Source: Chloroflexota bacterium
Lineage (GTDB): Bacteria > Chloroflexota > Dehalococcoidia > SZUA-161
Direction of reading: 5' to 3'
DNA length: 6,515 nt
NCBI GenBank assembly: GCA_030668425.1
Contig: DAOUTY010000101.1
Span: forward strand, 1-6,515
Shown one piece after another: positions 1-6,054 of the stretch (positions within the stretch are counted from its first letter, which is position 1; every line of letters begins with the position of its first letter). Below the pieces are notes generated by a model. That model did not search any database, was not told the DNA's origin, and saw only the letters and a list, made by a program, of their open reading frames with translations. Both the position numbers and the translations under genes were made by a program.

Positions 1-221
1 TCAACCGAGGGGGCATTGATCTCAAGATAAACGTTCCTCAGTTCATCCTTGCGCTTTCCCAGAGCCAGAGGCACCTGTGTGGGATGCGCAAAAGGTAAAG
101 CAACCCTGTCCCCCGACTTAACAACCTTGGCTGCATCCTCAGCCGAAACCAGCTTCCTCTTGTAATCTTCTTCCCAGTCTCCCCGGTACTCTTTAGACTC
201 GGTGATGTGCGGAAATCTCAT
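1..221 (-). CDS. Acetyl-CoA hydrolase / 4-hydroxybutyrate CoA-transferase family protein, N-terminal fragment
   Basis: Reading leftward from the ATG at 221 the frame stays open to the window edge and gives 73 residues. The start MRFPHITESKEYRGDW leads into YKRKLVSAEDAAKVVKSGDR, then a proline-bearing loop (FAHPTQVPLALGKR), then KDELRNVYLEINAPS. This order (YxxKLVSAEEA, a VKSGDRV turn, a P..L..AL..RKDEL segment, NV.. strand) is the usual N-terminus of the acetyl-CoA hydrolase/transferase family, which moves CoA between acyl groups such as acetate, butyrate and 4-hydroxybutyrate in the cytoplasm. The catalytic glutamate lies in the C-terminal half, outside the window, so the exact substrate cannot be called. 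The start is well supported: GGGGAGG (228-234) lies 6 nt upstream. The gene diverges from the lipoprotein gene at 720 and probably has a long leader. Confidence 0.85.
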   Translation of the reverse strand, partial: MRFPHITESKEYRGDWEEDYKRKLVSAEDAAKVVKSGDRVALPFAHPTQVPLALGKRKDELRNVYLEINAPSV

Positions 222-354
222 AGCTTGCCTCCCCACAGCTCAAACCTTTAATGTCAGAATCTGCCGTCAACGATATAGAAAGAAATGAGCAGGTAATTAA
301 GTCTGCCATTTCTGGATGCCGTATTGCTTGAGCAGGACAGGTGCCATTTTTCAT
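193..354 (-). CDS. Possible 53-residue leader peptide or gene remnant upstream of the CoA-transferase
   Basis: A frame beginning at the ATG at 354 (MKNGTCPAQAIRHPEMADLI) runs 53 codons and ends in TAA, overlapping the first 29 bases of the CoA-transferase. Its start has a good Shine-Dalgarno sequence: AGGAG at 362-366, 7 nt from the ATG, within the longer purine run GGAAGAGGAG. The residues beyond the N-terminus have no clear family character. The opening MKNGTCP resembles the start of small zinc-ribbon proteins (MKxGxCPxC), but the second cysteine is missing and the later cysteines are not paired as CxxC. It could be a translated leader affecting CoA-transferase expression, a decayed zinc-ribbon gene, or a chance frame. 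The same frame is open further upstream to 609, but no ribosome site or protein-like sequence supports that extension. Confidence 0.25.
   Translation of the reverse strand: MKNGTCPAQAIRHPEMADLITCSFLSISLTADSDIKGLSCGEASYEISAHHRV
228..234 (-). promoter_or_regulatory. Ribosome binding site of the CoA-transferase gene
   Basis: The minus strand reads GGGGAGG, 6 nt before the ATG at 221. It fixes the start of the CoA-transferase and favours it over the overlapping small frame that runs through the same bases. Confidence 0.75.
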
Positions 355-483
355 CAAATTACTCCTCTTCCTGCATACAGGTCTGCCCTCTTCACAAGAG
401 CAGAGTAAAAAAAAGAGGTGAACAGTTTGCCACAGATTCCACGCTGCTTCTCTTGGGCTACTTTGCCACCAGTCTGCGTACCT

Positions 484-510
484 TTTATAGTATTTGGATC
501 GGATTGTCAA
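484..510 (-). promoter_or_regulatory. Candidate promoter for the CoA-transferase transcript
   Basis: The minus strand carries a perfect TTGACA (505-510) and TATAAA (484-489) separated by 15 nt, shorter than the preferred 17. If used, transcription would begin near 476-478 and leave a leader of about 255 nt before the ATG at 221, containing the possible 53-residue frame. The boxes are good, but the spacing weakens the call. Confidence 0.4.
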
Positions 511-602
511 GATATTCGTAGGATAAATGGCTTGGGTCACATGTGAAAGGCCCCCTGAGGCGAAAAGCGCCAACAGCGTACAACCCCACCACACCAAAAC
601 GA

Positions 603-631
603 TTGACAAATCGCTTATAATCGCGTATAAA
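603..631 (+). promoter_or_regulatory. Sigma70-type promoter of the lipoprotein gene
   Basis: TTGACA (603-608) and TATAAA (626-631) are separated by exactly 17 nt: a perfect -35 and a -10 matching five of six consensus bases. The predicted transcript start is about 638, giving a leader of about 80 nt before the ATG at 720. The leader contains a near-palindrome at 651-666 (CTGC, A, GCATGC, A, GCAG) that could form a short hairpin. A separate TATAAT at 616-621 is only 7 nt from the -35 box and is not the likely -10. Confidence 0.75.
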
Positions 632-719
632 AGCTACGATTGAAAGCACACTGCAGCATGCAGCAGCCTGCCTAACACTCACGGCATAATGCTACCTCAA
701 AGGGAAAAAAGGAGAGGAA

Positions 720-1208
720 ATGAGAAAGCTTGCAGTCATATTGGCCCCCCTGTTGATCCTGGCGATTGCCCTCACCGCAATTGGCTGTGGCGGAGGGGAA
801 TCGCCCACTCCCTCCCCAGAACCATCACCCACCGCTACGGCGGAGCCCACGCCTGAACCCACGGTTGCACCCACGCCCACACCATCCCCAACGCCAATAC
901 CCACCCCCGTGCCGACGCTGGGCACAGAGCCCCCCTGTCGCTTCTACGGCACAGTGCAACTGAACGGCGCTGATGTGGCTGACGGCACCATAATAACGGT
1001 CATAATAGACGGCGATGAATACACCACCACCACACCAGCAGTTTACGGCCCTTCGACATACGCCATAAAGATAGTCCCATCAGCAGGCGCGGCCTACGCC
1101 GAAGGGGCAGCTGTCACCTTCATGATAGGTGACTATACCGCAACTCAGACAGGAGGTTGGGAAACGGGCGGCAATATAGAGTTGAACCTCACCGCTTCCA
1201 CAACCTGA
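720..1208 (+). CDS. Secreted lipoprotein with P/T-rich linker and small C-terminal beta domain
   Basis: A 162-residue protein of unknown function. Residues 1-22 form a type II signal peptide: MRK, a hydrophobic core (LAVILAPLLILAIALTAIG), and Cys23 as the likely lipidated residue. The box is AIGC, with Ala rather than Leu at -3, a tolerated variant. GGG follows, typical of Chloroflexota lipoproteins. Residues 28-66 are an extended Pro/Thr/Ser/Glu linker of PTP-like repeats, with no hydrophobic residues apart from scattered Ala, Val and Ile. Residues 73-162 form one compact beta-rich domain (CRFYGTVQLNGADVADGTII, later FMIGDYTATQTGGWETGG), like carboxypeptidase-regulatory or transthyretin-type domains seen in Chloroflexota and archaeal surface proteins. 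AGGAG at 710-714 is 5 nt from the ATG. The frame closes with three consecutive stops, TGA TAA TAG. No terminator is evident before the next promoter, so some read-through into the zinc-ribbon gene is likely. Confidence 0.85.
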   Translation: MRKLAVILAPLLILAIALTAIGCGGGESPTPSPEPSPTATAEPTPEPTVAPTPTPSPTPIPTPVPTLGTEPPCRFYGTVQLNGADVADGTIITVIIDGDEYTTTTPAVYGPSTYAIKIVPSAGAAYAEGAAVTFMIGDYTATQTGGWETGGNIELNLTASTT

Positions 1209-1245
1209 TAATAGATGAATTTGTCCAATTTGGTAGCGAAACCTA

Positions 1246-1274
1246 TTGACATACGTACGATTGTCTGCTAGTCT
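1246..1274 (+). promoter_or_regulatory. Extended -10 promoter of the zinc-ribbon gene
   Basis: TTGACA (1246-1251) lies 17 nt upstream of TAGTCT (1269-1274). The -10 keeps the important first, second and last bases and is preceded by TGC (1266-1268), a TGn extended -10 element. Transcription would start near 1281, leaving a leader of roughly 28 nt. This gives the small zinc-ribbon gene its own promoter despite lying 100 nt after the lipoprotein stop. Confidence 0.6.
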
Positions 1275-1295
1275 GCTTCGCAGGAACCTAAAGGA

Positions 1296-1301
1296 AAGGA
1301 G
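1296..1301 (+). promoter_or_regulatory. Ribosome binding site that fixes the zinc-ribbon start
   Basis: AAGGAG lies 7 nt before the ATG at 1309. It rules out the longer reading from the TTG at 1246, which would begin inside the -35 box and precede the predicted transcript start. Confidence 0.85.
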
Positions 1302-1308
1302 AGTTAGA

Positions 1309-1449
1309 ATGCAAGCCTACTGTATGAAGTGCCGGGGCAAAGTGGAAATCAAGAATCCGAAGGCTATCACAATGAAGAACGGCAAGCCGGCCACACAGGG
1401 TATATGCCCGAAATGCAGCACCAAGGTATTCAGAATCGGCAAGGCATAA
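1309..1449 (+). CDS. DUF5679-type small zinc-ribbon protein
   Basis: A 46-residue protein with two CxxC knuckles: Cys5-Cys8 (YCMKC) and Cys33-Cys36 (CPKC), consistent with one zinc ion bound by four cysteines. The sequence between them (KNPKAITMKNGKPATQG) and the basic end FRIGKA match what I recall of the DUF5679 family, found as stand-alone mini-proteins in Chloroflexota and actinobacteria and as domains of larger proteins. The function is unknown; its charge and size would suit nucleic-acid or protein binding, but that is inference. The full family length appears present. It has its own extended -10 promoter and a strong hairpin 20 nt after its stop, so it is probably a monocistronic unit, with possible read-through from the lipoprotein gene. 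Confidence 0.85.
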   Translation: MQAYCMKCRGKVEIKNPKAITMKNGKPATQGICPKCSTKVFRIGKA

Positions 1450-1469
1450 TAATCGAATCCAGCAACGAT

Positions 1470-1515
1470 AACTGCGCCCACCGTGAGAACGATCTCCATT
1501 ACGGTGGGCGCAGTT
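1470..1515 (+). terminator. Hairpin at the end of the zinc-ribbon gene, convergent junction
   Basis: A 15-bp perfect, GC-rich stem pairs AACTGCGCCCACCGT (1470-1484) with its complement (1501-1515) around a 16-nt loop, and the loop contains a further GAG/CTC pair. It begins 20 nt after the zinc-ribbon stop. The following bases GTTATGCT are only weakly T-rich, so it is not a textbook intrinsic terminator. The stem works in either direction and could stop transcripts from both converging genes or protect a 3' end. Confidence 0.65.
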
Positions 1516-1540
1516 GTTATGCTCCGAACTCCACAGGGAC

Positions 1541-1559
1541 CCTAACCTGAAAGGTTAGG
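1541..1559 (-). terminator. Hairpin downstream of the fused glycosyltransferase gene
   Basis: CCTAACCT (1541-1548) and AGGTTAGG (1552-1559) form an 8-bp stem with a GAA loop, and GAC/GTC flanks can extend it past one bulged C. It lies about 50 nt beyond the stop at 1612 on the minus strand. A smaller stem, GCTCG/CGAGC (1595-1599 with 1606-1610), sits nearer the stop. Neither has a T run, so a termination role is plausible from position only. Confidence 0.35.
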
Positions 1560-1611
1560 TCATCCCACTTCTCCTCTTAAGCAAAGCAACAGTTGCTCGG
1601 CCTATCGAGCT

Positions 1612-4536
1612 CTAGGTTACCCAGCTCACCATCCATCTCAGAGCATCCCAGTAACTCTCCGTCATGGGCAGCCCCGAGATAACAGGGAAGAAAAGGGCAA
1701 AGCAAACAACGTTGAGGGCAAGATAGCCCGCAACAACCCATTTGCCCCACCTGTACCGATTCCACAGCCACTGTATCCAGAGGGTAACGGCAAGGATGAT
1801 GAACAGCACGTTGGGGTAGAAATGGTATATGAAGAGACAGCGGCCGATCAGGGCAAATATCAGCCACTGCGCCAGGAACGGGATCAGGATAAAGAGGGCA
1901 GTCCTGTTCCGGTGCCTGAGCACGAGCCAGAGGATGCCGATCATAGCGGGAATTGCCGCCCACCACAGCGCCGGGTTACCCAAAGACGCGATGTAGGAGG
2001 TGGTCCCATTGAAGTAGCCTACATACATCCACAGCGGCCGGAGCATCAGGGGCCATGACCACCACTCTGAACTGAACGGATGCCCCGCTTCCAGACCTGA
2101 ATGGAACTCAAACATGAACCACTGATGGGCCCACCAGTCTCCCAGGCCGTGTCCTGCCAGGAAATACGGAATGTAGGAGAGCATGTAGATGGATACCGCT
2201 ACTCCCATTCCGCCTACGAACCAGTAGACCTCTCTCCTGTAGATTGGCTTGCGCCATTTCATCAAAAGCAGCAGCAGTATCAGTCCAACGAAACCCCACA
2301 TGACGACCCACTTAGTGGAAAACCCCAGCCCGAAGAAAACGAGGCTTATGAAGAGGTCCATTCCCCTGTGTTCCGGGTCCTGCCAGTACCGGTAGAAGAA
2401 GTAGAACATGGCCATGACGAAGAACAGAACGAAGGTCTCGGGGGTCGCAATCCGGGCTTCGGCAAAGTGCATGAAACAAAATGTGAGAAGGAAGGCGGCG
2501 ATGAGACCGGCCCGGGGTGACCTGAACATGCGCCTGGCGAAGAGATAGATGAGAGGAATCATCAGAGTGGCAAGGATAACCCCTGCGATACGCCAGGCAA
2601 AGGGGTTATGTCCGAAGACCACTATACCGGAGGAGATGATGAGCTTGCTCACAGGCGGATGGGTCCGCTCCCCGTACTGGTCCTCCAGCTTCAACTGCTC
2701 CTCTGCCGCGCGGACGTAATATATCTCATCGAAATAGGTGCCCGACTTGTGACTGGCCGGTTGATCAATGAGGTCCTGTTCATCTGTAAGGGCACCGCCA
2801 ACACCCTCACCACGATCCGCAACTACCGCGGTTATGTCCAGCTTCTGGTCGCCCGAGAACACGGCCACCTCCCCGATCCGCCCCGACCCTCCTTCGAACA
2901 GCAAACGAACGTATCTGGTGTCGTGCCCCAGAGAGACGCTTTCCCACTTCCGCCACACCCCGGACCTGGACAGCTCGGTCTGGAGTGTCCATTCCTCAGG
3001 AGAGCCCCAGTAGACCTCTATGTCCACGTTGCTGGCGTCTTGTAATAGGAAGTAGACTTTATCGACATGCCTAATTCCCCCAAGGTCGAGATAGATTTCC
3101 TCGGGGTCCTCCGCTGGAACAAAGTCCGAACTAGGGTAGCGCAGGTCGCCCAGATTACAGACCGACACGGAGAAGAAGATAATAGCTAGAACAGCTACAC
3201 CAACGGGAGCGCTGCGGAGCTTGAGTCCCCTACGGACGGGAGGCGGAGGCTGCTCCTCGATTTCCTCAGGGGCTGGCAACTGAGGAGGTGGTTGTGCTTC
3301 GGCTTCGGGTGGCTTGGATCGCTGCATTCTATAAAAAGTCCAGATGGATAAGCCGAACAGGAGTATATTCGCGGGAACCAGAACGTAAATAGACCAGTGG
3401 CCGTCGGGGATGTAACGAATCGGATCGCTGCTAAGCGTTGAGAGTACGTAAGCCAGCTGGGCCAAAAACGTTACTGTCAGCCCTAGATAAATCCAGATCG
3501 TGAACCGCGTGTACCAGCCCAGGGCCAGGAGGGCAAAGACGGAGAAATAATACCGTTCGTGCATCCTGGTCATGAGCATGAAAAAGCCAAACGCCAGTAA
3601 GAATACGGCGAAAATGGCTGATCTGGGATCGTACCTGCGGTGGAGCTGCCATATGACAAAGGCCGCAAAGGCACCGAAGGCCAGACCGCCCCACTGCTGA
3701 TAGGTCAGGCCGAGATGGGAAATGGTGTCCGACTTCCAGAAGCCGAGCAGCGCCCAGAAGTTATAGGCGTTGACGCTGTTGAAGGGATACCAATTATAGC
3801 CCGCGTCGCCTCTAACATAACGGTCGAGCACAAATGCTATCGGGTTGTCCCAGTTGAACGGCAGGATAACCAGGTAGACAACTGCTCCGAAGACTGCGCT
3901 GGTTAATATGATACGTCGCCAGTCTCCGTTTCTCAGGATTATGTAGGCCACTACCGGGAGCAGGACAACGCTCTGAGGCTTGGTGAGTATGGCCAGGGCC
4001 AGCAGGCCCCCTGAAAGCTCGTACTTGGAGCGCAAGGCCGAGTAGAGAGATGCAACCATGAAGAAGGTGTAAACGGAATCCATCTGTCCCCACACCGCCA
4101 GGTCGAAGATAGTTGCAGGATTGAAGGCATAGATGGCCATGGCTGCCAGGGACACCTTGAAAGAGAACCGCCCACGCAGGAAACGGAAGATGAGAAAAGC
4201 CGTAGCGAGGTCGAACAGGTTCCCGGGGAGCTTGACAAAGAAAGGCGAGGTATCCTGACCCAGCACGTGGGCCAGTTTCCCGAAAAGCCAGAAGATGTAG
4301 ATGTTGAACGGGGGGTAGTCGGACCGAACGGCATCGTAAAAGCCAGGTATACCTCTGTCGGCGGCAACGTCAAACCAGTAGCTAAAAAGCGGTATGTCTA
4401 CTCCGTCTCCAGGTAGGAAGCGGCTTAGCAGCAGCCGCACTAGCAGGGAGACGGCAAGGACGATGACTACAATTGCAGCCTCGCCGCGGTGCTCTGATAG
4501 TTGGCGCTGTAGCCTTGCTAACACTCCTGTCTGCAT
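1612..4536 (-). CDS. Double GT-C glycosyltransferase: Gpi18-like module, discoidin-like domain, PMT (GT39) module
   Basis: A 974-residue multipass membrane protein. Residues 1-405 resemble mannosyltransferases related to Gpi18 (COG5542-like): TM1 at 20-38, an acidic loop with Asp44/Asp47, YPPFNIY (74-80), WGQMDS (149-154), TKPQ (185-188) and MHERY (325-329). A charged proline-rich linker (409-436) leads to a hydrophobic segment (444-460). Residues 475-570 look like a discoidin/F5-8C beta-sandwich (YLDLGGIRHVDKVYF, RYVRLLFEG). Residues 598-974 match protein O-mannosyltransferase: FDEIYY with Asp603-Glu604 at the catalytic DE position, HPPVSK (626-631), NPFAWR (644-649), EARIATPE (693-700), TKW (741-743), HPFSSEWWSWPL (819-830). 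PMTs transfer mannose from a polyprenyl-phosphate donor to Ser/Thr of exported proteins. An in-frame TAG lies just upstream, so the ATG at 4536 is the practical start, but its AAGGGGG is 11 nt away, a weak ribosome site. The gene follows a GT-C-like gene by 137 nt. The acceptor and sugar are inferred. Confidence 0.85.
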   Translation of the reverse strand: MQTGVLARLQRQLSEHRGEAAIVVIVLAVSLLVRLLLSRFLPGDGVDIPLFSYWFDVAADRGIPGFYDAVRSDYPPFNIYIFWLFGKLAHVLGQDTSPFFVKLPGNLFDLATAFLIFRFLRGRFSFKVSLAAMAIYAFNPATIFDLAVWGQMDSVYTFFMVASLYSALRSKYELSGGLLALAILTKPQSVVLLPVVAYIILRNGDWRRIILTSAVFGAVVYLVILPFNWDNPIAFVLDRYVRGDAGYNWYPFNSVNAYNFWALLGFWKSDTISHLGLTYQQWGGLAFGAFAAFVIWQLHRRYDPRSAIFAVFLLAFGFFMLMTRMHERYYFSVFALLALGWYTRFTIWIYLGLTVTFLAQLAYVLSTLSSDPIRYIPDGHWSIYVLVPANILLFGLSIWTFYRMQRSKPPEAEAQPPPQLPAPEEIEEQPPPPVRRGLKLRSAPVGVAVLAIIFFSVSVCNLGDLRYPSSDFVPAEDPEEIYLDLGGIRHVDKVYFLLQDASNVDIEVYWGSPEEWTLQTELSRSGVWRKWESVSLGHDTRYVRLLFEGGSGRIGEVAVFSGDQKLDITAVVADRGEGVGGALTDEQDLIDQPASHKSGTYFDEIYYVRAAEEQLKLEDQYGERTHPPVSKLIISSGIVVFGHNPFAWRIAGVILATLMIPLIYLFARRMFRSPRAGLIAAFLLTFCFMHFAEARIATPETFVLFFVMAMFYFFYRYWQDPEHRGMDLFISLVFFGLGFSTKWVVMWGFVGLILLLLLMKWRKPIYRREVYWFVGGMGVAVSIYMLSYIPYFLAGHGLGDWWAHQWFMFEFHSGLEAGHPFSSEWWSWPLMLRPLWMYVGYFNGTTSYIASLGNPALWWAAIPAMIGILWLVLRHRNRTALFILIPFLAQWLIFALIGRCLFIYHFYPNVLFIILAVTLWIQWLWNRYRWGKWVVAGYLALNVVCFALFFPVISGLPMTESYWDALRWMVSWVT

Positions 4537-4673
4537 TCTCGCTTTTGCCCCCTTCAGCTACTGTGCTATCACCGTTCGCAGGTTCCTCTCCGAGACAGAG
4601 CGTAGCCTCATTGCCTCCCAAACCAGGAAGGACAAAGTCACCCTCCGAGAAGCAGAGGTGTAAGGGAAATCAA
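4537..4673 (-). other. Short spacer between the two membrane glycosyltransferase genes
   Basis: These 137 nt lie between the stop of the 399-residue protein and the start of the fused glycosyltransferase. No convincing promoter pair or terminator hairpin was seen, so co-transcription from upstream is the simplest reading. The only notable element is the purine run AAGGGGG at 4548-4554. Confidence 0.4.
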
Positions 4674-5873
4674 CTACCATCCCAGGTGCACGCTCCAAAG
4701 TGTTCCCCACAGGTTCACCGCCACGGACAAGGCTACCAGGGCGATCATTCCTTTGCTCAACCTGCTCCCCATGCCGGAGCTTATAAGTATAAGAAGAAAA
4801 GGAAAGAAATCCAGGCTATACCGGTACCCAAACTGAACCCACCCCGTAGAGAACCATAACATTATGGGCAGGAGAATGGCTAACACCGCTAACCCCGCCC
4901 ACAGGTTCACCGTTTCGGAAAACCTGGCTCTCAATACATAGAATACCGCCGGAGTGGTCAGCAATATGCTCATCCCTTCAGGGTAAGGCCTCAGGAAGGG
5001 GAAATGATCAATATATTCCGGTGGCAGGAGCAGCAAAGTATATAGTTGCTTTGGTATATAGTGAAGGCTGAAAAAGCCGTGCTGCTCAACGTCGGCAGCG
5101 AAGTAGGCGGCATAGGTATGCGCGAAGTAGCCAGTCTCCAGAGGACTATCAAAGCGGATGAAATTATAAAACCCTAAAAGAGCCAGGGGTAAGGCCAATC
5201 CAGCCAGGAATTGGAGAGGGCGCTTGGGGAAGCCCCCCTGCTGAGATAAAGTGACCAGGAAGAATATGCTGCCGAGGAGGATTGGCAGCCGGCTCATTAC
5301 TGCAAAACCCAGCAGTAGCCCCACCAGGAAGGCACGCCTCCGGCCAAAGTGTTCAATCAGGCAAAGCAGCAGGAATAAAACAGCCACTATTTCGGCAAAA
5401 AACCAGGTGGTGCCGTGGGTGGCTACCTCCCAATGGACGGTACCCAGGCCAAAGAGAACCGTTAGCAACCATCGCTTTCGGCCATCTGCCCCCAAACGGC
5501 CCAACAGGATCCAGACCAGAGCTACGTTGACAGCACCTATGAGCATACTTATGCGAATCTGGTCGGTGTCCTCCCCCCATATGGCCACAGCCGGGAGCAA
5601 TACCAATGCTGGCATTGGCGGGCTGGCCAAGTAGTATTTTCCTTCGTAGCTCACCAAGTCGTGGTAATACTCAGGGAAGTCCTGCAGGTCAGTTCTCCCC
5701 TCCAGAAATGCCTGAGATTGATACACATAATGTTTATACCACTGAAGGGGGGTAGAATTGGATATGAAGTAGATGGTGAAGATCAATCCCACGATTAATA
5801 GTGGGATGCTGGCTCTTCTCAGACTTTCGTTTAGTCCCAAACCAGAAAGCCGTCTCACATGACCCCTTGTCAT
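4674..5873 (-). CDS. Multipass GT-C-like membrane protein, probable glycosyltransferase
   Basis: A 399-residue protein with about nine to eleven hydrophobic segments, the first at 23-39. The first outer loop holds Asp62 and Asp65, and a proline motif YLASPPMPALVLLP (81-94) begins the next membrane segment, as in GT39/ArnT-like enzymes. Later landmarks are NFIRFDSPLETGY (237-249) and GWVQFGYRYSLDFFPF (344-359), which I associate with uncharacterised GT-C-like membrane proteins of Chloroflexota and actinobacteria. No PMT DE motif is present, so the sugar and acceptor are unknown. The ATG at 5873 lacks a clear Shine-Dalgarno sequence. An in-frame GTG five codons later (5856-5858) has AAGGGG 4 nt before it and may be the true start. 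The gene precedes the double glycosyltransferase on the same strand and follows the DUF2298-like gene after a 267-nt spacer, suggesting a shared role in envelope glycan assembly. Confidence 0.75.
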   Translation of the reverse strand: MTRGHVRRLSGLGLNESLRRASIPLLIVGLIFTIYFISNSTPLQWYKHYVYQSQAFLEGRTDLQDFPEYYHDLVSYEGKYYLASPPMPALVLLPAVAIWGEDTDQIRISMLIGAVNVALVWILLGRLGADGRKRWLLTVLFGLGTVHWEVATHGTTWFFAEIVAVLFLLLCLIEHFGRRRAFLVGLLLGFAVMSRLPILLGSIFFLVTLSQQGGFPKRPLQFLAGLALPLALLGFYNFIRFDSPLETGYFAHTYAAYFAADVEQHGFFSLHYIPKQLYTLLLLPPEYIDHFPFLRPYPEGMSILLTTPAVFYVLRARFSETVNLWAGLAVLAILLPIMLWFSTGWVQFGYRYSLDFFPFLLILISSGMGSRLSKGMIALVALSVAVNLWGTLWSVHLGW

Positions 5874-5927
5874 CTTATTCTAAAGGCTGTTTACCAAATA
5901 CTGCAACCGGAATGAGACCGGCAGCAG

Positions 5928-5946
5928 CAATCTATCATGATGATTG
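5928..5946. repeat. Imperfect palindrome, possible operator
   Basis: CAATC, T, ATCA is followed directly by TGAT, GATTG: two 9-nt arms that pair fully except for one extra T in the left arm. It overlaps the candidate -10 of the downstream gene, where a repressor site would be expected. The uneven arms reduce confidence that it is a dimer-binding site. Confidence 0.25.
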
Positions 5947-5956
5947 GAATCGTCAC
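5929..5956 (-). promoter_or_regulatory. Weak candidate promoter upstream of the 399-residue membrane protein
   Basis: The minus strand shows TAGATT (5929-5934) preceded by TGA, an extended -10 form, with GTGACG (5951-5956) 16 nt upstream as a poor -35. It lies about 55 nt before the ATG at 5873 and overlaps an imperfect palindrome. It is the best pair seen in this spacer but is well short of consensus. Confidence 0.25.
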
Positions 5957-6026
5957 CACCGGGAATGAAAATGACAGCCCCATGAATACTTAAGACCAGC
6001 GTTGGGTTTCGCTGCACCACACATAT

Positions 6027-6054
6027 CCTGCCAACTGAAATCCATTGGCGCAGG
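6027..6054. repeat. Bulged inverted repeat next to the perfect palindrome
   Basis: CCTGCCAA (6027-6034) pairs with TTGGCGCAGG (6045-6054) in an 8-bp stem with a two-base bulge and a 10-nt loop. Its right arm overlaps the first bases of the 24-bp palindrome, so as RNA the two structures would be mutually exclusive at the edge. Confidence 0.3.

Larger units (their letters stand above)
222..602. other. Intergenic region between divergent genes, no convincing full-length gene
   Basis: This stretch separates the minus-strand CoA-transferase from the plus-strand lipoprotein promoter. Beyond the candidate minus-strand promoter and the possible 53-codon frame, two details are visible. An imperfect hairpin lies at about 381-402: plus strand TCTGC then CCTCTT, pairing with AAGAG then CAGA around a short CAC loop. 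It is next to an A8 run (407-414), so on the minus strand the T run precedes the hairpin, the wrong order for an intrinsic terminator of the CoA-transferase transcript. The minus strand also carries the 8-mer GTGGCAAA twice, in the part nearest the promoter. No known riboswitch, T-box or tRNA pattern was recognised. Translations across the region are rich in Cys, Trp and Ser and look non-coding. Confidence 0.5.

Noticed and set aside
193..609. A 138-codon open frame on the minus strand spanning most of the left intergenic region.
   Set aside because: The translation is rich in Cys, Trp and Ser without family resemblance, its start has no ribosome site, and it crosses the candidate promoter at 484-510. 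Only the last 53 codons, behind a good AGGAG, are kept as a low-confidence call.
616..621. A perfect TATAAT on the plus strand.
   Set aside because: It is only 7 nt downstream of TTGACA (603-608), so it cannot pair with that -35 box. TATAAA at 626-631 has the correct 17-nt spacing.
815..920. Repeated CCCACGCC-like units suggesting a tandem DNA repeat.
   Set aside because: The units follow the Pro-Thr codon pattern of the lipoprotein linker and vary at third positions. They are explained by protein low complexity rather than a separate DNA element.
1246..1308. N-terminal extension of the zinc-ribbon protein from a TTG codon at 1246.
   Set aside because: The TTG is the start of the -35 box TTGACA, and the extension would precede the predicted transcript start. 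The ATG at 1309 has AAGGAG at ideal spacing, and the known family begins close to the first CxxC.
2101..3045. Long plus-strand open frames opposite the fused glycosyltransferase (2101-2520, 2608-3045).
   Set aside because: They are antisense shadows of a gene with strong motif support. Their translations are low in hydrophobic structure and have no ribosome sites or recognisable domains.
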